A DNA stretch of 49,933 nucleotides, taken from Candidatus Jordarchaeia archaeon. GTDB taxonomy: Archaea > Asgardarchaeota > Jordiarchaeia > Jordiarchaeales > Jordiarchaeaceae. A program made the position numbers and the translations under genes. The notes below the pieces were generated by a model. The model was not told where the DNA came from and did no database searches. It worked only from the letters and a program-made list of their open reading frames with translations. Shown here piece after piece: positions 43,058-49,933 of this stretch (its first letter is position 1; each line of letters opens with the position of its first letter). The stretch lies in contig JAHQXB010000114.1 in assembly GCA_029856435.1 (NCBI GenBank), positions 1-49,933 of the forward strand, given 5' to 3'.

Positions 43058-44616
43058 TATTCATCCTCTCCAAAAATGTTCGAATCTTGAGCGTAGCTCT
43101 TGCCCAAAAGTAAACATATTTCAGCCTTACTTAATTCTCTGCCGAGATACAGAGCATGATCCATCCTGCTAACTAGTCCTAAAGAAATAATTTTCTTACC
43201 GAGAGCCTCCGCAGACAAGCCTTTAAGCAGCAGCTCTTTATTTGAGCTTGAATCACTAAATAGTACATATAATTTTCCCTCTTCATGGTTAACCCATATC
43301 TTGAAGTAGCCCTTAGGGTCGGGGATGTAGGACTCATCGGCTACGCCGGTTTCTACCACCTCAACATTCTCAACACGTGGTTCTATGTAATCAGTCTTAC
43401 TTTTTGATTTTAGCAATGTCAACCCCAAATCCTTTAATGTTTTATCTCTCTTAGAAGCTATAAAGGCCATCATGGTCGCCCTACTAAGTTCATACACGCT
43501 GCGTCTAGTTTTCACACTGTGTTCTGTGGTTAGGAGAAGGGATACTCCAAGTTCTACCGCTAAACAAGCCAAAAGACCATTGACTCCCACACTATCAACG
43601 TCCATAAATTCTGTGACATTTCCCACCCCAAACATCATGGGCAGAGACTGACTATTTCTCCTGAACAGTATATAGGACTCCAAAGATTTGGATAAACCGG
43701 GACTAATTGGAGATTCTAGGAGGGGATCAACAATGATTTTTTTGAATCCGTACCTCTCAACAGTCTGACACAAGTTTATTAGATTTTCAACTCGTTCTTT
43801 GGCCGTTTTGGGCAGGAACCCCATTTTAACGTTGGTTGGAAGCAAAACTACGCCTACATCCTTAGGCAGAGACTTCAGCTCCTCTATATTACCCTGATCT
43901 AAACTCAAAACTAAGTCCGCTCCAGCTTCCACTCCTGCCTCTATTTCGGAGGGAAGCATGGAGTCGATGGATACGGGCACCAGAAATTTCTCTTTCAGTA
44001 GGGAGATTATTTCTCCGAGTTTGCTTGAATTGTCCTCACCCACCACTGCCCCCACATCTATCATGTTTGCCCCGGAGCGGACATAGTACTCTGCAGTTTG
44101 TATCAATTTTTCCAAATCTAATTTTGGCGCGTCAACTATCTCAGCTAGGACTCTAGGCGGAAAATCGAGGCCCACATAAACCGGTTTGATTCCCCTTCCT
44201 ATCTTGAAATTTCTAAAATCCTCAATAGTACTTTTTTCCGATTGGGAAAGTAAATAAGTGTACTCTTCTATTCCTCTTTTTTTAAGAATATAGTCTGCAG
44301 GGTAGATCTTTGATAGGGGAATATCTAAATTGTCCAGAATCAATGGGATATCGGAGGCATACTTTGGACCTTTAAAAGTTGGAATTTTCAGTTCATCCTC
44401 AATTATGCTAACGTCCCCTTTAACAAGACCGGGGACAATTAACAAATCATATTTTTGGGATATTTTGTCCCGCAACTGTTTAACTATAAAGTCGGGAGAT
44501 AAGAATGCGGCCACCGAAACAGGCAATGCAATAACGTCAACCTCTAGACTACTCTGAGAAGCGACCTTCTCTACGTAATCTTTAGCCAGCCTCCCAGTGA
44601 CTAGTAAAATCTTCAA
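43057..44616 (-). CDS. Dihydropteroate synthase-like protein (DUF6513 type)
   Basis: 519 residues. The central TIM barrel carries SGANMIDVGAVVGEDNS and VSIDSMLPSE, as in dihydropteroate synthases. The N-terminal 150 residues (MKILLVTGRLAKDYVEKVA) are a family-specific domain. It is proposed to join the pterin to beta-RFA-P in H4MPT synthesis, which is not proven for all members. TTG start 44616 directly after the dmrX-like gene. Confidence 0.85.
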   Translation of the reverse strand: MKILLVTGRLAKDYVEKVASQSSLEVDVIALPVSVAAFLSPDFIVKQLRDKISQKYDLLIVPGLVKGDVSIIEDELKIPTFKGPKYASDIPLILDNLDIPLSKIYPADYILKKRGIEEYTYLLSQSEKSTIEDFRNFKIGRGIKPVYVGLDFPPRVLAEIVDAPKLDLEKLIQTAEYYVRSGANMIDVGAVVGEDNSSKLGEIISLLKEKFLVPVSIDSMLPSEIEAGVEAGADLVLSLDQGNIEELKSLPKDVGVVLLPTNVKMGFLPKTAKERVENLINLCQTVERYGFKKIIVDPLLESPISPGLSKSLESYILFRRNSQSLPMMFGVGNVTEFMDVDSVGVNGLLACLAVELGVSLLLTTEHSVKTRRSVYELSRATMMAFIASKRDKTLKDLGLTLLKSKSKTDYIEPRVENVEVVETGVADESYIPDPKGYFKIWVNHEEGKLYVLFSDSSSNKELLLKGLSAEALGKKIISLGLVSRMDHALYLGRELSKAEICLLLGKSYAQDSNIFGEDE

Positions 44617-45348
44617 TTAACTCACACCCAGAGACGAAATGGCATCATGGATTTCGGAGGGTTTCTCCAAAACCTTTACGCCCTCAAAGAGCATTATTTT
44701 GCGCACGTTTTCTGCGTCTAATTTTCGCACCCTAGTTTTTACCTCTTTTCCAAAACTAATCGCGCCGTAAGGACATAAGTCTACGCATATTTTACAGCAT
44801 CGGCACAGGGTCAAATCAATGTTGGGCTTCCCAACCATCTTAATAGCATTGCTCGAACATTTTATTAGAGGCGGGCAAGTATCACATCCCCTACAAGCTT
44901 CATAGTCTATAACAACAGGTAGCTTTGTGGTAACTATGCCCTCCTTATAATCTGTAGGTACAATGTATACCGGTACATTTCCCTTCTGTGCCTGTGCAAA
45001 GGCGGAGGTCACCAATGTGTCGGCTATTCCGCAAGCTATCTTTGCTACAGTATTGGCTGTTGCTGGCGAAATCACAAGAAGAGCATAAGTCCCCCTAGCG
45101 AGCCTCCCAGCCTTGGGAAACCCCTTCCCCTGCTCCCTCTCCAAAACTATTTCTTGATAATAGCCTCCCGGAGATATTTGTTTAAGCTTGTCAAGAACTC
45201 CATAAATGCGTGCCACCTCTTCTCCTGCACATGACAAAAAGGTGGTGATTTTAAACTGTCTATTACTAGCCAACTTTAAGAATACTTCAAAGCTTTCAAG
45301 AAGGAAATGGCCGGCTCCCGTAATGCACCATGCTATGTTAAATACCAA
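44617..45348 (-). CDS. dmrX: Dihydromethanopterin reductase-like flavoprotein with ferredoxin domain
   Basis: 243 residues. The N-terminal about 150 residues form a flavoprotein of the UbiX/PPC-decarboxylase type (AWCITGAGHFLLES, VISPATANTVAKIACGIADTL). Then two [4Fe-4S] motifs: CRGCDTCPPLIKC and CRCCKICVDLCPYGAI. This is the archaeal flavoprotein reported to reduce dihydromethanopterin with an external electron donor. It overlaps the DUF1464 gene by 11 bases. Confidence 0.85.
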   Translation of the reverse strand: MVFNIAWCITGAGHFLLESFEVFLKLASNRQFKITTFLSCAGEEVARIYGVLDKLKQISPGGYYQEIVLEREQGKGFPKAGRLARGTYALLVISPATANTVAKIACGIADTLVTSAFAQAQKGNVPVYIVPTDYKEGIVTTKLPVVIDYEACRGCDTCPPLIKCSSNAIKMVGKPNIDLTLCRCCKICVDLCPYGAISFGKEVKTRVRKLDAENVRKIMLFEGVKVLEKPSEIHDAISSLGVS

Positions 45349-46417
45349 GTTTCTCCCTCAACTCTTCAATCTCTTTAAAATAAACATAGTCAAGGACAGT
45401 TCCCGAAGCCTCCCTAATCTTCAAAGATTCAACCAAATCCTTGTTACTGCCTCCTGCCAGTCCATCAGCAATTAGAGCCGCTCCCTGAGCTGCTTCCTTT
45501 GCTATTTTGGCAAACCCCTCAACTCTTCTGACACCTGCGAAGCCTGATAATCTTTGGGTAAGTTCTCTTTGGATTCCTTCCACCCTTGATAGCCTACCTG
45601 AAAGAAGTATTTGGGGCGCATCACCTACTGAAACATTGATTGCTGCAATGTCCTTAACGGTGCTTTCTAGGAGGGCTTCCCAAGCCATTTTAAAACGCTC
45701 ATCCCTCTCAGCCATAATTTCAAATTCCTGTGGGCTTAATCCATTATACCCAGCGATGTATGCAGCTCCGCCTGTATATAACAGGTTCTTGTCAAACTTA
45801 CCCAGTAAATAGGCTACTTCTGCATCCAGCCCCCCGCAGGCTAAAAATCCTATACCGCCTTCTGCTCCCCCTATCCCATCAACTATTTGTCCATTCTTAA
45901 TTCCCATAACTGCGGTGAATCCACTACCCATCTCCACCAGAACAAAGGATATTTTGCTGTAGTTTTTTTGCAGCCTTCTGGACTCCTCATATAGTGCAAG
46001 TGCTACGCTGCAGAGTTTGTCTGAGGTTCCCATATCTATTTTACCCACCTTTCTAAATTTGGGGACGGTGGGTAGATGTTTGACTCCCGGAATGAAGTAG
46101 CCGTTTATTTTTTCACGTTTAAGAAGCTCAATCACTTCGTTCAGCCCTATTAGTTTCCTTTCCTCCTCCCTCTTTAGTGTGAGAAGAAAGGATTTTTTCT
46201 CGTCAAGTTCATCAATTCTGGTGAGTGGCAGACCATACCCGCTGGGAGCAACAATTAGGTCTAGGTTGCCCATTGACTTTACCACGTCAATTACCAGCGA
46301 AGGTGTTGAAACAATATTCTTAGTGGAAATGGAAGTGTCTAGAATTAATTTTCCATCTTCCAGCCCAATAAAATCCCACGATCCAGTTCCGGGATCAATT
46401 CCACAAACTCTAACCAT
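45338..46417 (-). CDS. DUF1464 ASKHA-type kinase-like protein
   Basis: 359 residues. CGIDPGTGSWDFIGLEDG (phosphate 1 loop), VEMGSGFTAVMGIKNG (phosphate 2) and YTGGAAYIAGYNG are features of the acetate/butyrate kinase-like fold. The family, archaeal and often in H4MPT loci, has no proven reaction. A kinase step on a methanopterin precursor would fit the operon. Start ATG 46417, 35 bases after mptG. Confidence 0.85.
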   Translation of the reverse strand: MVRVCGIDPGTGSWDFIGLEDGKLILDTSISTKNIVSTPSLVIDVVKSMGNLDLIVAPSGYGLPLTRIDELDEKKSFLLTLKREEERKLIGLNEVIELLKREKINGYFIPGVKHLPTVPKFRKVGKIDMGTSDKLCSVALALYEESRRLQKNYSKISFVLVEMGSGFTAVMGIKNGQIVDGIGGAEGGIGFLACGGLDAEVAYLLGKFDKNLLYTGGAAYIAGYNGLSPQEFEIMAERDERFKMAWEALLESTVKDIAAINVSVGDAPQILLSGRLSRVEGIQRELTQRLSGFAGVRRVEGFAKIAKEAAQGAALIADGLAGGSNKDLVESLKIREASGTVLDYVYFKEIEELREKLGI

Positions 46418-46451
46418 AAGTAGCCCCCTTACAAAGTGGGGAGTAAAAAAA

Positions 46452-47453
46452 TTAACTGCTAAGTAGTATTAAATCGGTTTCTTCTATTTCAACGCCACTG
46501 TTGTTAACGTTTGAAATGAATACGCTTCCTCCAGTATGCTTTTTGAGGAAAAGCTCTGTTTCCAAGGCTAATTTTTCGGCGGCTTCTATCCCTTCCACCA
46601 ATCCATAAACTGCGGGGCCGAAGGAACTTACTCCTGAACCATAGGCTCCTTTCATCATCATATGATTTATTAACTTCTTTACCACAGGATCCTGCAACTC
46701 AACTTCTACCTTTTTAAAACCAACCCTCTGTATTTCAAAAAGGCTTTCTCCAAAATTTTGGATATCTCCTTCTACCAGTGCTGGAAGAGTTTTCATCAAG
46801 ATGAGATGGCTAAGTTTTTCAACTTCACTCAAGGGAAGGGGACAATATTTTTGAAAGATTCCCACTTCTCGGGCTCCATGTGCCCCCCTGTCCACGTTGG
46901 GCACTCCGATTACAAATAACCAATCCTCTGGAACATCCTGTCTAATTATTATGGGTGCGGGGGGGGCTTTTGAAGCTGATGAAGGTAGAAACTTTTCTTT
47001 CTGTTTTCCCGGTCCAAATGTGTGTCCCCCGTCCATTATAAATCCTCCATGTTCAAAGGCGGCGGCGCCTATGCCGGATGTTCCAGCTCGCCCAACGATT
47101 CTTGCTAATTCTCTTACTGAGAAGGTGCCTCCATTGATTCTGCTGATGGCGGTTGCGACGGCTAGGGAGAGTTGGGTTTTTGATCCTAAACCTATGTGTT
47201 CGGGTATTGTGGATTTAACTTTTATTTTTATACCGCTGCCGGGCGCGATTTTGTCAATGACATTTTTAGCAATGAATTCTGTTAGCTCTTTTTTTTCTCC
47301 TTCCACTATGATTTTGTCCGCTTTTTCCGCTTCTATAAGTACGTTTGGATAATTTAGTGCTACTCCTATTCCCCCATCGATTCTGCCATGTGCGCCGTTG
47401 AGATCGATTAGGGTGAAGTGTAGTCTGCTGGGGGTTTTTATTCTTATTTTCAC
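46452..47453 (-). CDS. mptG: Beta-ribofuranosylaminobenzene 5'-phosphate synthase
   Basis: 333 residues of the GHMP-like family. RLHFTLIDLNGAHGRIDGGIG and IPEHIGLGSKTQLSLAVATAI are conserved, as are FEHGGFIMDGGHTFGPG and PNVDRGAHGAREVG. The enzyme condenses PRPP with 4-hydroxybenzoate or p-aminobenzoate in the first committed H4MPT step. First gene of the leftward operon; the promoter should lie in 47454-47690. Confidence 0.93.
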   Translation of the reverse strand: MKIRIKTPSRLHFTLIDLNGAHGRIDGGIGVALNYPNVLIEAEKADKIIVEGEKKELTEFIAKNVIDKIAPGSGIKIKVKSTIPEHIGLGSKTQLSLAVATAISRINGGTFSVRELARIVGRAGTSGIGAAAFEHGGFIMDGGHTFGPGKQKEKFLPSSASKAPPAPIIIRQDVPEDWLFVIGVPNVDRGAHGAREVGIFQKYCPLPLSEVEKLSHLILMKTLPALVEGDIQNFGESLFEIQRVGFKKVEVELQDPVVKKLINHMMMKGAYGSGVSSFGPAVYGLVEGIEAAEKLALETELFLKKHTGGSVFISNVNNSGVEIEETDLILLSS

Positions 47454-47690
47454 TTTTTTCCCTCTTTGTTGTGTTTGCTCTCCCTCATCTCCTAATAGTT
47501 TAGTGTAGTTAATTACACTTCAGTGAAGATGAATACATTTAATCCATAGGCAAATTGTCCAAACCAACATATAAATTTATCTAAAAAAGAAACAACCACA
47601 TAATTAATAAAGAAAGAGGATATATAATCAGTCCCTAAACAATGAAAAACAATAATAGCACCGCAACACTAGTTATTCCACACTCATCTG

Positions 47691-48629
47691 GTGAGAGATT
47701 TGTTTTTGGGTTTTCCCGCATTCCACTTTTCAGTATACACAACATACGAAAAAGTTTCCCACATAGTAAGCAGACTACATGAGAATGAACTTAACGCTTT
47801 AGAAATTCTTTTCCTAGGCAACGTGCTCTACGCCCCCAAAGGCAGCTCAGCTCCTCTTTATCCAACCGTGGAACAGACACAAATGTTGTCAGAAAATCTT
47901 CGCGGTCTGCTTGTAAGTGTACATGCACCCTACGTCATAAGTTTAACCACCAGTAGCGCCAAACGTGTAAAGAACACAAAGGCACACTTCAGCATTAATT
48001 TAAAACTGGGCGATATACTGGGTGCTACCCACATTACATTCCACTGTGGCTCAATGAAAACGAGAACCAGTGAAACAAGAGTCAAGAGCTTCTTAACCGA
48101 AATAATGAAGATCAGAGAGGATAGGGGACACAAAGTCATGCTGGCGCCAGAAGTTGCAGGAAAGGTTAAATCCTTCGCAGACTTTGACACCTTAATTAGG
48201 ATAGCAGCCGAAACTAACTGCCTGATCTGCTGGGACTTGGCCCACGACTTCGCCAGGGGAGGAATGGTAACAAATGAGGCAGGTTTACTACGTAGACTAG
48301 AATTACTAGAAGGCAGTATAGACCTGAAAAAATATAAGGTGCCCATACACATTTCTGGAATCATAACCACAAGAAGAGGGGAAAAAGCCCACACCACTCT
48401 TGACAACAAATCAAATCAACTTCCATGGAGATTCATCCTCTCTTTTTTGAAGGAACAAAACTTTTTACAAAAAACCATAATGATCTGCGAATCGAAAAGT
48501 GAAAAAGATAGTATTGATGAGAGAATTAATGAAACACTAAAAATAAGGAATTACCTGATGAGTAGCCGAGAACCAGAATACAAAATTTCAAAGTCCCGCC
48601 TAGACACCTTCCTAAACTATAAAACTTAA
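47691..48629 (+). CDS. Xylose isomerase/endonuclease IV-like TIM-barrel protein
   Basis: 312 residues. VSVHAPYVISLTTSSA, ATHITFHCGSM, VMLAPEVAGKVKSFADF, ICWDLAHDFARGG, VPIHISGI and IMICES carry the metal-binding His, Glu and Asp residues of the AP endonuclease 2 superfamily. It may be a sugar isomerase or an endonuclease IV relative. The start GTG lacks a strong ribosome site. Divergent from mptG. Confidence 0.75.
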   Translation: MRDLFLGFPAFHFSVYTTYEKVSHIVSRLHENELNALEILFLGNVLYAPKGSSAPLYPTVEQTQMLSENLRGLLVSVHAPYVISLTTSSAKRVKNTKAHFSINLKLGDILGATHITFHCGSMKTRTSETRVKSFLTEIMKIREDRGHKVMLAPEVAGKVKSFADFDTLIRIAAETNCLICWDLAHDFARGGMVTNEAGLLRRLELLEGSIDLKKYKVPIHISGIITTRRGEKAHTTLDNKSNQLPWRFILSFLKEQNFLQKTIMICESKSEKDSIDERINETLKIRNYLMSSREPEYKISKSRLDTFLNYKT

Positions 48630-48910
48630 AGGCAACAAGAAGACCTCTTGGAAAATTAGAAATGCTTCCACTTGGCCACTCTTCATAATTTTAATCCTCA
48701 TTTGTCAAACGGGTCATCATATTATAACATTGTTATAAATTTGGGTTTAAAAGAAAAAACGGAACACGAGAACAAGGAAAAAGGTAACTGAAGCCTCAAA
48801 AAAGGTATATTTTAAAACTCACTAGAAAAATAAGAGAATATTTGAGAATAAATAAAAAATTAAAAGTAGATAGAGGAACTATGTTGCAGGTGAAAAATTC
48901 CTAATTACAC

Positions 48911-49249
48911 TCAGTCTATGTCATATTTAAGGGCCTTAATCCTCTTCAGTGTTTTCGCTCTTATGGGAACATGATCAAGAGACCACTTCTCAGATATTTT
49001 TACGGGTTCTACTTCAAATTCTTGTTCAACTTTTTTAAATTGTTGAGGCTTAGGCGGCTCAAGACCACATGTAAGGTCTGATTTTAATTTTTTTCTAACA
49101 CAGTCCGCATGTATGCATTGTGGCCCTATGCAGAAATCTTCGCCCCAAGAGCAAAAAAGTTCTGTTCCCCGTTTAGTTTTTCTCGGTTGGAGTGCCCGCT
49201 GTGTACACTGAAAGAACTGGCAAGAGGGTTGGCATGGTTTCCCAACCAA
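48911..49249 (-). CDS. Small cysteine-rich protein of unknown function
   Basis: 112 residues from TTG 49249, AGGAG ten bases upstream. The N-terminal half holds nine cysteines (KPCQPSCQFFQC, LFCSWGEDFCIGPQCIHADC, LTCGLE), likely binding metal. The C-terminal half is charged (QEFEVEPVKISEKWSLDHV) and ends in KALKYDID. Not recognised. Confidence 0.65.
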   Translation of the reverse strand: MVGKPCQPSCQFFQCTQRALQPRKTKRGTELFCSWGEDFCIGPQCIHADCVRKKLKSDLTCGLEPPKPQQFKKVEQEFEVEPVKISEKWSLDHVPIRAKTLKRIKALKYDID

Positions 49250-49312
49250 AACACTACAGCTCCTAAATTAATATTCTACACTACAGAAAATAAACACGAA
49301 TAAATAAACTTT

Positions 49313-49490
49313 CCGATATGAGTATCGGCACAGTTAACTGGGCGTCGCCTTTTGGGTGTACGTTTATTGTCGCGTCCTGTGTCCCCATATCGAAGCCCAT
49401 TATGAGTTATTCTGCAGGGTAAAAAGCCGAAAAGGGCACCCCAAAAGGGATGAAGGCCGAAAAACAAACAACACGCAGCAGGAGACACAA
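49313..49490. ncRNA. GC-rich foldable patch, possible RNA gene
   Basis: In an AT-rich gap, CCGATA-TGAG-TATCGG (49315-49330 region) is a perfect six-pair hairpin. It is followed by palindromic CAGTTAACTG, and CCTTTTGGGTG (49349-) can pair with CACCCCAAAAGG (about 49429-49442) to close a 90-base domain. Open frames here look like noise. I could not match RNase P, SRP or box C/D/H/ACA RNAs. Strand unknown. Confidence 0.35.
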
Positions 49491-49492
49491 AA

Positions 49493-49567
49493 TTAATTGT
49501 GCCCCCACTTCACCATAATAACCATAGCCGCAGCAACAATGATACCCGGAATAATACTCGCAGCCAA
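49493..49567 (-). CDS. Possible 24-residue membrane peptide
   Basis: On the minus strand TTG 49567 opens a short frame with one hydrophobic helix (AASIIPGIIVAAAMVIMV) and a polar end KWGHN before TAA. Its composition is that of a real single-pass peptide, but the ribosome site is poor and the frame is very short. Confidence 0.22.
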   Translation of the reverse strand: MAASIIPGIIVAAAMVIMVKWGHN

Positions 49568-49720
49568 ACACCTAGATTACACAAAAGAAAACTAAACACG
49601 ATTTTTATTAAAAAACAATTTTTGAAAAAGACATTCTCTTCCCATTATTACTAGAACATATGTTCCAAGAATCTACAAAAAGATTCAAAATACAACCCTT
49701 AAACTAATATTGCCCAAAAA

Positions 49721-49867
49721 TACGCCGTATAGACTTTCCATTTAATTTTTTCCTTTTCTCTTCCAGAAAATATGGTTTTTTCCGCCTTTTTTGGGAAAAG
49801 AAGCCTTAAATAACCCCAATTAAGAAGAGGTTTAGGAAAAAATTAATGAGAGACTCTATACGGCGTA
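49721..49867. repeat. 147-bp inverted-repeat element
   Basis: The ends are perfect 13-bp inverted repeats, TACGCCGTATAGA and TCTATACGGCGTA. Further in, TTAATTTTTTCC (49742-) and GGAAAAAATTAA (49835-49846) match at nearly the same spacing, so the repeat is about 35-40 bp with a few differences. The middle has no gene. No target duplication is visible. It could be a MITE, a long hairpin RNA or two facing operator/promoter copies. An ATG at 49846 opens a frame running off the window (29 codons), which may be a gene start. Confidence 0.55.
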
Positions 49868-49933
49868 CACCCTCCACTACGTGCCAAGCACAAAAGAAGT
49901 TTTTCATATCGTCATGGCACCTTGAATTCCTCA

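Noticed and set aside
1..49933. CRISPR array or cas genes
   Set aside because: No regularly spaced short repeats and no cas-like proteins were seen.

Overview
The window is archaeal. Evidence: a [NiFe] hydrogenase/HdrA cluster of the methanogen type, a tetrahydromethanopterin (H4MPT) biosynthesis operon, Alba, a eukaryote-type ribosomal protein eS25, an intron-bearing tRNA-Gln with a bulge-helix-bulge (BHB) splice site, TATA-like promoters and frequent GTG/TTG starts. eS25, roadblock/longin-like proteins, a Ras/Arf-like GTPase and an E2F-like winged helix point to the TACK/Asgard side rather than classical Euryarchaeota. I cannot name the phylum from this sequence alone. No rRNA and no mcr genes are present.

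Layout. 1-814: tail of an unknown gene, a small start-less coding fragment and a T/G-rich gene-free stretch with a 107-bp mobile element. 815-5662: hdrA-vhuD-vhuG-vhuA-vhuU, where the C-terminal nickel-binding end of the hydrogenase is a separate 49-residue peptide with an in-frame UGA followed by an archaeal-type SECIS element. 5876-11046: second mobile element copy, small GTPase, a secreted protein and three family-2 glycosyltransferases. 11130-19469: a DUF362/oxidoreductase fusion, regulators, THEP1 NTPase, a roadblock protein, a UDP-GlcNAc 2-epimerase-like protein and an E2F-like regulator. 19634-31652: YkgJ-type protein, Alba (gene interrupted by a 30-nt BHB intron), eS25, nitrilase, TldD/TldE pair, UbiX, a CTP-dependent lipid kinase-like protein and a longin/roadblock-like protein. 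31962-36575: tRNA-Gln(CTG), CitG-like protein, a DDTD protein related to TiaS or methanogenesis marker 11, zinc-finger membrane protein. 36796-38147: IS605-type TnpB element. 38218-39907: CooT-like nickel protein with the third mobile element copy inserted at its stop codon, two GNAT acetyltransferases. 39940-47453: leftward H4MPT operon (mptG, DUF1464, dmrX-like, DHPS-like, mptA, two nucleotidyltransferase paralogues). 47691-49933: a TIM-barrel protein, a Cys-rich protein, a structured GC-rich patch and a 147-bp inverted-repeat element.

How it fits together. The Hdr/Vhu complex would couple H2 to ferredoxin and disulfide redox chemistry, and the H4MPT operon makes the C1 carrier of an archaeal Wood-Ljungdahl pathway, so the window suggests an H2-linked C1 metabolism. 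The three strongest unusual observations are: (1) the UGA-containing VhuU with SECIS; (2) a BHB intron inside the protein-coding alba gene; (3) a 107-109 bp non-autonomous mobile element in three copies, each with perfect 9-10 bp target duplications and covarying internal stems.
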